Positions 52,540 to 61,733 of a stretch of 64,000 nt of DNA are shown one piece after another. Made by a program: the position numbers and the translations under genes. This stretch comes from Ruegeria sp. THAF33 (GTDB taxonomy: Bacteria; Pseudomonadota; Alphaproteobacteria; Rhodobacterales; Rhodobacteraceae), in the NCBI RefSeq assembly GCF_009363615.1, contig NZ_CP045387.1, forward strand, positions 14,250 through 78,249. Direction: 5' to 3'. Under the pieces are notes generated by a model. The model did not search any database and was not told the origin of the DNA. It worked only from the letters and a program-made list of their open reading frames with translations. Position 1 is the stretch's first letter, and each line of letters opens with the position of its first letter.

Positions 52540-52923
52540 ATGACACAAGCAAATGATTTCTACGCGCAGATGCTCGAAGCCCAGAGACGGGCAGCCGAAC
52601 AGCGGGTCGAGACCCGCGCGGCGCTTCTCACCGAACTGCGCGGCCTCGGCGTGACCGGCCTCGACGTGCAATATGAAGGCTATGGCGATTCCGGCAATGT
52701 CGAGGAGGTCGTCGTGACGCCTGACACGATTACCCTGACAGAAGAGCTGCGGCGACGGGTCGAAGATTTCGGCTGGGACTTTGCCTATGCGCTGAGCCCT
52801 GGCTTCGAAAACAACGAGGGCGGCTATGGCGAATTGACCTGGGCGCTCGAGACGGACAAGATCGATGTCAGCCACTCGAACCGCTTCATCGAGACCGACA
52901 CCACAGAACATGAGGGGCTCTGA
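52540..52923 (+). CDS. DUF6878-like protein
   Basis: A 127-residue protein: LRGLGVTGLDVQYEGYGDSG, then a short acidic stretch (VEEVVV), and later ENNEGGYGELTWALETDKID. The GYGDSG...NNEGGYGE pattern is that of DUF6878 proteins found on alphaproteobacterial elements; function unknown. AAAGGA precedes the ATG by about nine bases. Its stop is one base before the next ATG, so the two are cotranscribed. Confidence 0.7.
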   Translation: MTQANDFYAQMLEAQRRAAEQRVETRAALLTELRGLGVTGLDVQYEGYGDSGNVEEVVVTPDTITLTEELRRRVEDFGWDFAYALSPGFENNEGGYGELTWALETDKIDVSHSNRFIETDTTEHEGL

Positions 52924-52924
52924 C

Positions 52925-53401
52925 ATGGCACATCCTCTCCACCACGCCGAAAGCTCGGCCCGTAGATTTGGCGGTGTTCCAGATGATTACCAACATGTGC
53001 ATGACTGGTTTGACTCATCTAAAGAGCACCTAGGTCTCTTTGTTCACAGAGCCCAAAAACATCATACGGTCGGGATTTATGATGCCGAGCGGGTGTTCGG
53101 TCGCAGCCTGATCAACAGCGCGGGCCGGGTCGTTCCGATCCGCTGGATCGGCGAGCAGCATGTGCGCGAAGACTGCCAGGGGCGTATCCCGTCACTGGCT
53201 GACTGGCTCGGACGCATACAACCCGAACCGTGGATGGCCAATGGCCGGATCGACAACGACCCGACGCAGATCGGCAGCGATCCGCGTGCGGCCTGGGTCC
53301 AGGCGGTTGCGGGTCACCAGACCATTCTTGGCTTTGAGGATTGGCTTCTCAAGGTCTCTGTCGAGCACGTCCAGCATCGCCAGAATCGCGCCGCCGCCTG
53401 A
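52925..53401 (+). CDS. DUF6915-like protein
   Basis: A 158-residue protein: PLHHAESSARRFGGVPDDYQ, DWFDSSKEHL, HRAQKHHTVGIYDAERVFG, EQHVREDC, IPSLADWLGRIQPEPWM. This matches the DUF6915 pattern with conserved His residues, possibly metal-binding, but no function is known. The start at 52925 is coupled to the preceding gene (TGACATG). The C-terminal 35 residues look less conserved. Confidence 0.7.
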   Translation: MAHPLHHAESSARRFGGVPDDYQHVHDWFDSSKEHLGLFVHRAQKHHTVGIYDAERVFGRSLINSAGRVVPIRWIGEQHVREDCQGRIPSLADWLGRIQPEPWMANGRIDNDPTQIGSDPRAAWVQAVAGHQTILGFEDWLLKVSVEHVQHRQNRAAA

Positions 53402-53443
53402 TCCGCCGGGCGGCAAACTCACCAACCATCTGATCCCATCCAG

Positions 53444-53482
53444 ATCGACCCGCCTGCGCCACAACCGGCTTGGCGGGTCGAT
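53444..53482 (+). other. Long inverted repeat between DUF6915-like gene and the gene at 53507
   Basis: ATCGACCCGCC (53444-53454) is a perfect match to GGCGGGTCGAT (53472-53482) on the opposite strand, with a 17-base loop. It may act as an attenuator or terminator; the following TGCGTTTCG is only weakly T-rich. Confidence 0.5.
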
Positions 53483-53506
53483 TGCGTTTCGAGAAAGGAC
53501 ATGGAC

Positions 53507-54136
53507 ATGCAAGATCCCGTCTACGAGGAGGTCCACCAGGGCCACACGATCAAGATCTACCACGACCCCGACGCTGAGGACCCACGAGAGTGGTGCAACC
53601 TCGGTACGCTGATCTGCTGGCACCGCCGCTATCGGCTGGGTGACAGCCATCAGTACGACAGCCCTGAGGCGTTCCTGCGCGATCTTGCGGGCGTCTCGGA
53701 TCAGAGCGATCTCTCGATGGATCGTCTGCGGGACCGCGCCGAGCGGAAGGCAATCATTCTGCCTGTGTTTCTCTATGACCATTCCGGTCTCGCGATGAAC
53801 ACCGTCGGGTTCCACTGCCCGTGGGATTCTGGGCAGGTCGGTTACGTCTACGTGACGCTCGAAGCGGTCCGAAAGGAATTCGGTGTAAAACGCGTGACCA
53901 AGGCCCTGCGCGAACAGGCTGTAGACATCTTACGTGGTGAGACCGCCGACTACGATTCTTACCTTGGTGGGCGTGTCTATGGTTACATCGTCGAACAGGG
54001 TGGCGAGGAGATCGACGCTTGCTGGGGGTTTGTTGGCGCCTATGAGACGCATTGTTTGCCGGAGGCGCGGAATGCCGTTCCTCGGTCCGATCCCCATGCG
54101 CCACCCGCGACCGGTGCATTGACCGCATATCCATAG
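53507..54136 (+). CDS. Conserved element-backbone protein of unknown function
   Basis: A 209-residue protein: TIKIYHDPDAEDPREWCNLG, CWHRRYRLGD, YVTLEAVRKEFGVKRVT, and YDSYLGGRVYGYIVE then EEIDACWGF. This set resembles an uncharacterised protein seen in phages and mobile elements. The ATG at 53507 is preferred over 53501 because AAAGGA lies seven bases upstream of it. It ends the small-gene series, with a terminator about 170 bases downstream. Confidence 0.65.
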   Translation: MQDPVYEEVHQGHTIKIYHDPDAEDPREWCNLGTLICWHRRYRLGDSHQYDSPEAFLRDLAGVSDQSDLSMDRLRDRAERKAIILPVFLYDHSGLAMNTVGFHCPWDSGQVGYVYVTLEAVRKEFGVKRVTKALREQAVDILRGETADYDSYLGGRVYGYIVEQGGEEIDACWGFVGAYETHCLPEARNAVPRSDPHAPPATGALTAYP

Positions 54137-54577
54137 AATAACTCGCCGCCACACACCGGAACTATGGGCAGCACCCGATCGCGGACATGCATTGCTGCAT
54201 TGCAGAAAAGTCATAGCCCGCCCATTGTGCGACTGCAGCATTGCTCCTATGTTCGCTCTTGTGATCGGTTCTCTCCTCCTCCCTGAGCCGATCCGGAATA
54301 ATCGGCGGCATCCACCTCCTCCCGGATGTCGCCTTTTTATTTGCAGATCCCCATTCTGAGCTCTTGCGATTTCTCCTCGTTGACCATTCGGTCCCCGAGC
54401 TTGCTGTGTGTCGGGTCCGTTTCGCTGGAGGTGCCCAAAATGCAGGCACGGCCGTGTCCCAGCAGCCTGGCATGGGTTTGCGCGACAACGCCCACAGCGT
54501 CATCCCCAGATTTTGTGGATAAGTTTTCGCTGCCAAGACTTCAGTTTTCGAGGCCATGAAAGAGTGAGAGACAGGGC
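54137..54577 (+). other. Non-coding stretch between the small-gene series and the methylase-helicase gene
   Basis: No gene is supported on either strand. It contains the terminator at 54305-54338 and then a region without recognisable signals until the leader hairpin at 54578. Confidence 0.5.
54305..54338 (+). terminator. Intrinsic terminator of the backbone small-gene operon
   Basis: GCGGCATCC (54305-54313) pairs with GGATGTCGC (54324-54332), with one G-U pair, around a 10-base loop, followed by CTTTTTATTT. Confidence 0.7.
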
Positions 54578-54596
54578 GGGAGGGGTGACCCCTCCC
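54578..54596 (+). other. Stem-loop in the leader of the methylase-helicase gene
   Basis: GGGAGGGG (54578-54585) pairs perfectly with CCCCTCCC (54589-54596) around TGA, followed by GGGTGAGAGAG. The layout (8-bp stem, three-base loop, then a purine-rich AGAGAG tract) parallels the leader of the ParB-like gene at 49298-49330. Confidence 0.5.
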
Positions 54597-54651
54597 GGGT
54601 GAGAGAGTGCACGCGGGGCTCGGGGCCAACCCTCAACCCCGGAGATTGCCG

Positions 54652-57600
54652 ATGAACGCTCACCCCCATTCCGTCCAACTTGCAACCGAGCCCGAAGCCC
54701 CTGCCCTGCCGGATGCCCCACGCTTCGCCCAAAACCTGATGCAGGCTGCGAAAATCCTCGTCCCCGTTTTCGAGGCAGGCAGGTCCATCGACGCCGCCGC
54801 ACTTCGCGCCGCGATGGAAGATGCTTGCGGTGCCAGTGACACAAGTGGTGCCTGGGTCTGGAAAGACGCCTATGAGGCGGCCGAGGTCGCCCAAATCCTT
54901 ATACTCTCGCGCTACGGCGCGCTGATGCAGCGTCAGGCACTGTCGCCGCAGGCCTTCCTCACCATGATCGAACGTTTCACGGCTCTGGCCCCGTCTCACA
55001 CGCGCCGCTCCGAAGACAGTATCCGTCTGCAACAGTTTTCCACGCCTTTGCCCCTCGCGGCCATCGTCGCGCAGGCCGCCGGGTTTCGGGACGACGACCT
55101 GATGCTCGAGCCGTCGACGGGCACGGGCATGCTGGCCATCTTTGCAAAGATCGCTGGTGCACGGTTGGCGCTGAATGAACTTGCCGACACGCGCCGCGCC
55201 CTACTGGGGCAGTTGTTCCCCGATGCCGCCGTATCTGACCACGATGCTGCCTCGATCGACGATCGTCTTGATCGCTCGATCACGCCCTCGGTCGTGGTGA
55301 TGAACCCGCCGTTTTCCGCTGCCAACCATGTCGAGGGCCGGTTTAGGCAAGCGACCAGTCAGCATGTGCTTTCCGCCCTGGCACGCCTCGCGCCTGGTGG
55401 GCGGCTTGTCGTCATCACCGGCGAAAGCTTCCGTCCCTCTTTGAAATCCTTCCAGTCGACATTTCAGCGGATCGGCCAGAGCGCCGATGTCGTGTTTTCG
55501 GCCCCCATCGACGGCAAGGTCTTCGCACGGCATGGCACCACGATCGACACGCGGTTGACGGTAATCGATAAGCGCGCGGCTGGTGCTGAAGAGACCGCAC
55601 CGGCTGATATTGACGCCGCCTATCATCCGATCTGCGCGACCACGAGTGATCTTCTCTCCGTAGTACTCGCCCATTGCCCGGAACGCCGCAGCCCCCCGCC
55701 CTGCCCCACCACATCGGCCCTTTCGGTCCCGTCTCAGCCGACCCGCACCAACCTCCACGCCCTGCGCAACGCAGCACGCAAAGAAACCCGTGCGCTCGCC
55801 GAGGAACGCGCGAAGCATCCGTTCGACGACATCGAGACGGCCCCGCTCGACTACTTGCCAAAAGCCTGGAGCGAACCCTATGGCACGTTGCAGGACACGG
55901 TCTACGAGGTCTATGACCTGCAGGCGATCCGGATCGACGGCGCGGCGGAGCATCCGACAGCACTTGTGCAATCCGCCGCCATGGCCTCGGTGCCGCCGCC
56001 CGTGCCGAGCTACCGCCCCGTTCTGCCGAAGACCCTCGTTCGAGACGGTCTCCTCTCTGCGCCGCAGCTCGAAAGCGTGATCTACGCGGGCAATGCACAC
56101 GAGACGCATCTCAAGGGCTGGTTCAAGCGCGGCGAGATCGAAGGTCAGCTGATGGCAGCGTCTGAGGATGACGAAGGTGCCTTTCGCCTGCGCAAGGGCT
56201 GGTTCCTCGGCGATGGCACGGGCTGCGGCAAGGGCCGGCAGGTCGCGGGCATCATCCTCGACAATTGGCTGCAAGGACGACGCCGCGCGGTCTGGGTCTC
56301 GAAGAGCGACAAGCTCATCGAGGATGCGCGCCGCGACTGGATGGCGCTTGGGGGGCGTGAAAGCGATATCGTGCCGCTCTCGAAATTCCGCCAGGGGAGC
56401 GATATCCGTCTCCCAGAGGGCATCCTCTTCGTCACCTATGCCACCCTGCGTTCTGCTGAACGCGACGGGAAAGCCTCCCGCCTCGATCAGGTGACGTCCT
56501 GGCTTGGCGAGGGGTTCAACGGGGTCATCGCTTTCGACGAAAGCCACGCCATGGCGAATGCCGCCGGCGAAAAGTCCGACCGCGGCGACAAGAAGGCATC
56601 CCAACAAGGCCTTGCTGGCCTCGCGCTGCAAAATGCCGTTCCCGATGCCCGGGTGCTCTACGTCTCAGCGACCGGCGCGACGGTGGTCGGCAATCTCGCC
56701 TATGCCTCCCGTCTCGGGCTCTGGGGCACGGGTGATTTCCCTTTCGTGACGCGGGCCGAGTTCGTTGCCGCGATGGAGGCCGGGGGCATTGCTGCCATGG
56801 AGATGATCTCGCGCGATCTGAAGGCGCTCGGGCTCTATCTTGCGCGGTCCCTCTCCTATGCCGGGGTCGAATACGAAATGCTGGTGCATGAGCTGACGCC
56901 CGCACAGATCGCGATCTATGACAGCTATGCCGATGCCTACCAGATCATCCACACCAACTTGGAGGCCGCCCTTCAGGCCTCGGGTATTTCCTCCGAGACC
57001 GGTACGCTGAACCCCCAGGCGAAATCCGCTGCGCGCTCGGCCTTCGAGAGCAACAAGCAGCGTTTCTTCAATCATCTCATCACCGCCATGAAATGCCCTT
57101 CGCTCATCCATGCGATCGAAGCGGACCTGGCCGCGGGGCATTCGGCCGTGATTCAGGTGGTCTCGACCAGCGAGGCGGTGATGGAACGGCGCCTCGAAGA
57201 GATCCCGCCCTCGGAGTGGGACGACCTGCAGGTCGATTTTACGCCGCGCGAGAACATCATGGACTACCTCATGCACAGCTTCCCGACGCAGCTCTTCGAG
57301 CCCTACTCCGACGAGAACGGCGACCTACGCTCGCGTCCCGCCCTCGATGGTGATGGCAATCCGATTATCTGCCGTGAGGCGGAGCGGCGGCGGGATGAGC
57401 TTGTCGAGCATCTCGGTGCCCTTGCCCCGGTGCAGGGCGCGCTCGATCAGATCCTGTGGCATTTCGGGGGCGATGCGGTGGCCGAGGTCACGGGGCGCAA
57501 GCGGCGCATCGCGAGGACGCGTGAAGGGCGGCTCAAGGTCGAGAACCGAGCCGCCTCCTCCAACCTCGGCGAAACCCAGGCCTTCATGGATGACGCCAAG

Positions 57601-59049
57601 CGCATCCTGATCTTTTCTGACGCCGGTGGCACGGGGCGCAGCTACCACGCCGATCTTGGTGCAAAGAACCAGCGCCTCCGGGTGCATTACTTGCTTGAGC
57701 CTGGCTGGAAAGCCGACAATGCGATCCAGGGGCTGGGGCGTACCAACCGCACGAACCAAGCGCAGCCGCCGCTCTTTCGCCCCGTTGCCACAGACGTGAA
57801 GGGTGAGAAGCGGTTCCTCTCCACCATCGCCCGCCGCCTCGATACGCTCGGGGCCATCACCAAGGGGCAACGCGAGACGGGTGGGCAGAACATGTTCCGC
57901 GCCGAGGACAACCTCGAGAGCCCTTATGCACGAGCGGCGTTGCGGCAGTTCTTCTACAAGCTGCGCGCGGGCAAGATCGACGCCTGCTCCTACTCCAGGT
58001 TCCAGGAGATGACCGGGCTGACGCTCGATGAGGCGGATGGCACGATGAAGGAAACCCTGCCGCCGATCCAGCAGTTCCTGAACCGCTGCCTCGCGCTCCG
58101 CATCGACATGCAGGACGCGATCTTCGAGGCCTTCGGCGGGTTTCTTTCGGCGATAATTGAGGACGCGCGTCAGGCAGGCACCCTCGATGTCGGGCTAGAG
58201 ACCCTGCGCGCCGAGAAGTTTGAGATCGTTGATCGCAAGGTCATCTTCGAGCATGAGGCGACGGGCGCGACGGCAACTGCGCTGACCGTGGAGCGTATCG
58301 ATCGCAACGATCCGCTCACTCTGCCCCGCGTCAAAGCCATCTGCGCCGACACAAGAGGCGCGACGCTGTGCTGGAACAAGACCTCCAAACGCGCGGCCCT
58401 GATGGTGAAAGCGCCGGCCTTCATGGACGAGGATGGCGTGCCGATCTTGCGGGTGAAGCTCCTGCGGCCCATGGCGACCGAAATCCTCGCGCTGACCGAG
58501 TTCTCGAAGTCGCACTGGGAAGAGATCGATGATGCGATGTTCGAGCAGCTCTGGCAGGCCGAGGTCGACGCGGTGCCGGAGTTCACTACATCGAAGATCA
58601 CGCTGATCTGCGGCCTCCTCCTGCCGATCTGGGACCGGCTGCCCGCCGACAACATGCGGATCTATCGTCTGCAGACCGAGGACGGGGAGCGCGCCATCGG
58701 CCGCTTGGTCAGCCAGGAACAGCTTCTCAATGTCTATGCGCGCCTTGGTCTCGACTGCCAGATTGAGATGACGCCGCAGGAGGTGTTCGGCGCGGTCATG
58801 GACGCGAAGACGACCCTCAGCCTGCTTGGGGGCTACCAGTTGCGTCGCTCTCTGGTCATGGGACAGCCGAGGCTCGAGCTGATCGGAGCGTCGGGCGCGG
58901 CACTGCCCGCATTGAAGGCCTTGGGCTGTTTCACCGAGGTGATCCAGTGGAAGACGCGGGTGTTCATCCCGGTGGATTGCACCGAGGTGCTGGCGCGGGT
59001 CCTTGCCGCGCATCCGGTTGGCGCAAGCGCAGCGGATGCAGCCGCATGA
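54652..59049 (+). CDS. Strawberry-notch family helicase fused to an N6-type DNA methylase domain
   Basis: A protein of about 1465 residues. N-terminal part: QQFSTPLPLA, MLEPSTGTGMLAI (SAM motif I) and VVVMNPPFSA (NPPF motif IV) mark an adenine-type methylase. Central and C-terminal parts: LGDGTGCGKGRQVAGIILDN (Walker A), VIAFDESHAMANAAG (DExH box), FSDAGGTGRSYHADLG and IQGLGRTNRTNQAQPP (motif VI), which mark the strawberry-notch helicase core. Such proteins are widespread on plasmids and phages; roles in anti-restriction or DNA maintenance during transfer are suspected but not settled. GGAG lies about eight bases before the ATG at 54652. The stop overlaps the Toprim gene by four bases. Confidence 0.88.
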   Translation: MNAHPHSVQLATEPEAPALPDAPRFAQNLMQAAKILVPVFEAGRSIDAAALRAAMEDACGASDTSGAWVWKDAYEAAEVAQILILSRYGALMQRQALSPQAFLTMIERFTALAPSHTRRSEDSIRLQQFSTPLPLAAIVAQAAGFRDDDLMLEPSTGTGMLAIFAKIAGARLALNELADTRRALLGQLFPDAAVSDHDAASIDDRLDRSITPSVVVMNPPFSAANHVEGRFRQATSQHVLSALARLAPGGRLVVITGESFRPSLKSFQSTFQRIGQSADVVFSAPIDGKVFARHGTTIDTRLTVIDKRAAGAEETAPADIDAAYHPICATTSDLLSVVLAHCPERRSPPPCPTTSALSVPSQPTRTNLHALRNAARKETRALAEERAKHPFDDIETAPLDYLPKAWSEPYGTLQDTVYEVYDLQAIRIDGAAEHPTALVQSAAMASVPPPVPSYRPVLPKTLVRDGLLSAPQLESVIYAGNAHETHLKGWFKRGEIEGQLMAASEDDEGAFRLRKGWFLGDGTGCGKGRQVAGIILDNWLQGRRRAVWVSKSDKLIEDARRDWMALGGRESDIVPLSKFRQGSDIRLPEGILFVTYATLRSAERDGKASRLDQVTSWLGEGFNGVIAFDESHAMANAAGEKSDRGDKKASQQGLAGLALQNAVPDARVLYVSATGATVVGNLAYASRLGLWGTGDFPFVTRAEFVAAMEAGGIAAMEMISRDLKALGLYLARSLSYAGVEYEMLVHELTPAQIAIYDSYADAYQIIHTNLEAALQASGISSETGTLNPQAKSAARSAFESNKQRFFNHLITAMKCPSLIHAIEADLAAGHSAVIQVVSTSEAVMERRLEEIPPSEWDDLQVDFTPRENIMDYLMHSFPTQLFEPYSDENGDLRSRPALDGDGNPIICREAERRRDELVEHLGALAPVQGALDQILWHFGGDAVAEVTGRKRRIARTREGRLKVENRAASSNLGETQAFMDDAKRILIFSDAGGTGRSYHADLGAKNQRLRVHYLLEPGWKADNAIQGLGRTNRTNQAQPPLFRPVATDVKGEKRFLSTIARRLDTLGAITKGQRETGGQNMFRAEDNLESPYARAALRQFFYKLRAGKIDACSYSRFQEMTGLTLDEADGTMKETLPPIQQFLNRCLALRIDMQDAIFEAFGGFLSAIIEDARQAGTLDVGLETLRAEKFEIVDRKVIFEHEATGATATALTVERIDRNDPLTLPRVKAICADTRGATLCWNKTSKRAALMVKAPAFMDEDGVPILRVKLLRPMATEILALTEFSKSHWEEIDDAMFEQLWQAEVDAVPEFTTSKITLICGLLLPIWDRLPADNMRIYRLQTEDGERAIGRLVSQEQLLNVYARLGLDCQIEMTPQEVFGAVMDAKTTLSLLGGYQLRRSLVMGQPRLELIGASGAALPALKALGCFTEVIQWKTRVFIPVDCTEVLARVLAAHPVGASAADAAA

Positions 59050-60092
59050 GCGCGCGGCGCAGCATCGCAGACCTCTCGGCTGATCTTGCAGACCGCGCCG
59101 AGAGTTTCTGCCGCCAGTATTTCCCCGAGGGGTCCAAGCAGGGCAACTATTGGCAGGTTGGCGACACTTCGGGCGCAAAGGGTCAGAGCCTCGCCATCCG
59201 GCTGCAAGCTCAGGGTGGGCGCAAAGCCGGATCTTGGACCGATTTCGCGACCGGTGAGTATGGCGATCTGATTGACCTGATGCATGAACGGCTTGGTTCG
59301 GTCACGCTCAAGGAAACGCTGAGGGAGGCCCGGTCCTTTCTCGGCGAGGCCCCCTGCCCTTCCTTACCTTGTGACACCCAAAGGGCTGAGTGCCCCGATG
59401 CTGCCTCTAGCAAACGCATTGCGCGGGCGCGGAAGCTCTTTGCCGCTGGCAAGCCGGTTCTCGGCACCTTGGCTGCCACCTATCTGCAGGGGCGCGGGAT
59501 CACACGGCTGGGTCCGGCGCTGCGTTATCACCCGCGGGTTTTCCTGCGGCAGGGCGAGGACGACGCCGATCCGCCGCAAAGGGCCCCTGCCCTGCTCGCG
59601 AAGATCACCGACAATCGGGGCCAGATCACCGGCTGCGCACGCTTCTATCTCGACCCGTCCACCGGCGGTTTGGCCGAGATCGAGAGCCCGAAGCGGATCC
59701 TCGGACAGCTGCACGGCCATGCCATCCGCTTCTGGTCCGGCAAGGCGCGCAGCGATCTCATCGTCGGTGAAGGTCTCGAGAACACCCTCTCGGTCGGCAC
59801 GGCTCTCTCCGAGTTTGACCTCGCCTCCTGTCTCACTGCCACCCATCTCGGCCTCTTCATCCCGCCGCCGGGGATCAAGCGTATCTGGATCGCGCGGGAC
59901 AATGACGAAGCGGGACGAACCGCATCACTGAGACTGCGTAACCAACTGGAATCGCTTGGTATTGCCTGTGGTGGTCTCGTGCCAAACATGGGCGATTTCA
60001 ACGACGATCTGCGGGCATTTGGCAAAGATGCGCTGCGCCGGTCGTTGCTTGAGGCCATGAAAGTACAAGGTCTGGAGATCGAGGACGGGTGA
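59046..60092 (+). CDS. Toprim-domain primase-like protein
   Basis: A 348-residue protein. The N-terminal part (KQGNYWQVGDTSGAKGQSLA, WTDFATGEYGDLIDLM) resembles a primase-type zinc/CHC2-like or DUF7146 region without obvious cysteine clusters. The C-terminal half is a Toprim domain: LIVGEGLENTLS (metal-binding Glu) and IWIARDNDEAGRT (DxD-like). Proteins of this kind are often plasmid or phage primases. The ATGA overlap with the methylase-helicase gene shows translational coupling, so they probably act together on element DNA, perhaps for lagging-strand synthesis in the recipient. Confidence 0.8.
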   Translation: MSARRSIADLSADLADRAESFCRQYFPEGSKQGNYWQVGDTSGAKGQSLAIRLQAQGGRKAGSWTDFATGEYGDLIDLMHERLGSVTLKETLREARSFLGEAPCPSLPCDTQRAECPDAASSKRIARARKLFAAGKPVLGTLAATYLQGRGITRLGPALRYHPRVFLRQGEDDADPPQRAPALLAKITDNRGQITGCARFYLDPSTGGLAEIESPKRILGQLHGHAIRFWSGKARSDLIVGEGLENTLSVGTALSEFDLASCLTATHLGLFIPPPGIKRIWIARDNDEAGRTASLRLRNQLESLGIACGGLVPNMGDFNDDLRAFGKDALRRSLLEAMKVQGLEIEDG

Positions 60093-60390
60093 GCGCCAGC
60101 CCCATAAGTGACGTCCGACAGGGCAAAGGTTCCGCGGGTTCGATCTGAACCCGTTTGGAAAAGAGGAGCGATGGACCGGCGGGTCGGAGCAGAGTGCTCC
60201 TCGCCCGGACAGCAATGCGCCCCGCACCAGAAAATTCCCCTGAGCCTTCGGCTCATTCCTCGCGGGAGCAATTTTCCGGCCCTGGGCGCATTCTCCGCTG
60301 CGCTCCGATCCTGACGGATGCGGCCCGGTCGCCGCCGGTCCTGTTATCGCCCCATCCAAATCGGGTCAGATCAATCAGAGGAACCAGACA
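60093..60390 (+). promoter_or_regulatory. Leader region of the DUF2493 gene with the DUF736-type leader motif
   Basis: Non-coding. At 60236-60270 the hairpin TGAGCC-TTC-GGCTCA is followed by TTCCTCGCGGGAGCA and CCGGC, then CTCCGCTGCGCTCC at 60293-60306. The same order and motifs occur in the leaders of both DUF736 genes. GAGGA lies about nine bases before the ATG at 60391. Confidence 0.55.
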
Positions 60391-61302
60391 ATGCCCCATC
60401 AGACAGACATCCCCGAGGAAACCGGCGTAACCTCCGCCATCCTCGACCACCTCGCACTTCATGGCGCAACACCAGGACCCGGCGAGACCGATCATCGCCC
60501 CCTGCCCCAGCCTGACGAGGTCGAGCTCGCCATGGCGACACTTTTCGACACCACTATCGGCCTCCTCACCGGCAGCCAGTTGGAAGACAATCTCGAAGAG
60601 ATGCTCTGGTCCCTCACCTCGATCTTCCATCGCCGGCTTGCCCATATCCAGAAGCTTCTCGACGATAACGAATTCGAGGTCCGGGAAAGTTTGGCCATCC
60701 AGGACGGTTCCGAGGTCGCTTCGGTTGAACTGGAACGCCTCCAGTTGATCGGGCTTAAGCTCTGGGACCATCGCGACGCTTTCGAGCAGATGCGCGATCT
60801 GGCCGTGGACCACTTCTCGGCCGCCACCGGTTCACCCTGGCTGCCCCGCACCGGATCCAAGGTCTCGCATCGCGGTCTCACCTCCGCCGTGGTGGACAGC
60901 CGGGCCTATCTCTCGGCCAAGCGGCGCAAGGAGACCGAGGTTCACTGCCCCGAAGGCACGCGGATCGCCTTCTCGGGCGGGGACTATCACGCCTACGACC
61001 TGATCTGGTCCGTCCTCGATGCCACCCATGCGAAATACCCAGACATGATTCTTTTACACGGCGGCACACCAAAAGGTGCCGAGATGATCGCTGCCCGCTG
61101 GGCAGATACCCGTGGTGTCACGCAGGTGGCGTTCAAACCCGACTGGAAGAGCCATGGCAAGGCTGCCCCCTTCAAGCGCAACGACAAGATGCTCGAAACC
61201 ATGCCACAGGGTCTGATTGCCACGCCCGGTTCGGGCATCACCGAGAACATCGTCGACAAGGCCCGCAAGCTCGGAATCCGCATCAAGAGGATCGGGGCTT
61301 AG
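60391..61302 (+). CDS. DUF2493 (SLOG-superfamily) protein
   Basis: A 303-residue protein. The N-terminal 170 residues are helical; the C-terminal part is a DUF2493 Rossmann-like SLOG domain: RIAFSGGDYHAYDLIWSVLD, ILLHGGTPKGAEMIAARWAD, VAFKPDWKSHGKAAPFKRND, LIATPGSGITENIVDKARK. SLOG domains bind nucleotides, and some sense signals in defence systems. DUF2493 proteins are a standard part of alphaproteobacterial conjugative elements, but their function is unknown. The stop is followed by the convergent HTH gene. Confidence 0.85.
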   Translation: MPHQTDIPEETGVTSAILDHLALHGATPGPGETDHRPLPQPDEVELAMATLFDTTIGLLTGSQLEDNLEEMLWSLTSIFHRRLAHIQKLLDDNEFEVRESLAIQDGSEVASVELERLQLIGLKLWDHRDAFEQMRDLAVDHFSAATGSPWLPRTGSKVSHRGLTSAVVDSRAYLSAKRRKETEVHCPEGTRIAFSGGDYHAYDLIWSVLDATHAKYPDMILLHGGTPKGAEMIAARWADTRGVTQVAFKPDWKSHGKAAPFKRNDKMLETMPQGLIATPGSGITENIVDKARKLGIRIKRIGA

Positions 61303-61310
61303 GCCCCGGT

Positions 61311-61604
61311 TCACGCCCCGCGCAAGAGGTCCTGTACGACGGAAGGCTTCTTGGCGATCAATGCCAGCAGAACCTGTGCTGGGCCTGTCGGGTGCCGGCG
61401 CCCGTGTTCCCAGTTCAGGAGCGTACCTTTCGCGACGCCAATGCTCTTGGCGAACTCGGCCTGGGACAGGCCCGTCCGTTGCCGGACTTCGGCGACATCG
61501 ACCTCCGCCACGGACACTTCATGCACTTTGGCGTCGGCCAAATCGCCATTCGCGAAGGCCAGAGCCTCTTCGAGGCCCTTGGATACAGATTTGAATGCAC
61601 TCAT
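61311..61604 (-). CDS. HTH antitoxin-like regulator (HigA/NadS type), apparently orphan
   Basis: A 97-residue protein, MSAFKSVSKGLEEALAFANG start, with a C-terminal Cro/C1 HTH (VAEVRQRTGLSQAEFAKSIG, VAKGTLLNWEHGRRHPTGPA). This is the HigA/NadS antitoxin layout. No RelE/HigB toxin is visible upstream, where only 129 bases separate it from the AAA+ gene on the other strand. It may now regulate that gene or another. AAGGAG lies about 10 bases before the ATG. Confidence 0.75.
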   Translation of the reverse strand: MSAFKSVSKGLEEALAFANGDLADAKVHEVSVAEVDVAEVRQRTGLSQAEFAKSIGVAKGTLLNWEHGRRHPTGPAQVLLALIAKKPSVVQDLLRGA

Positions 61605-61733
61605 TTTGCGTCGATGCTCCTTGGCCACGGCTGTTTTGCTGGGGCAGTAAGATACTTCGGCTTGAGCAACTAGCTATGGCCGTAGGTAAGATTAACCTTG
61701 CAAATCTTCCGTATCGTGGAGTAATTGCAAGGT

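Noticed and set aside
55201..56631. Open frame of 476 codons antisense to the methylase-helicase gene
   Set aside because: No motif; the sense frame carries methylase and helicase motifs across the same bases.
61311..61604. A complete HigBA or RelBE toxin-antitoxin pair
   Set aside because: No toxin frame is present on either side; only the antitoxin-like HTH gene is supported.
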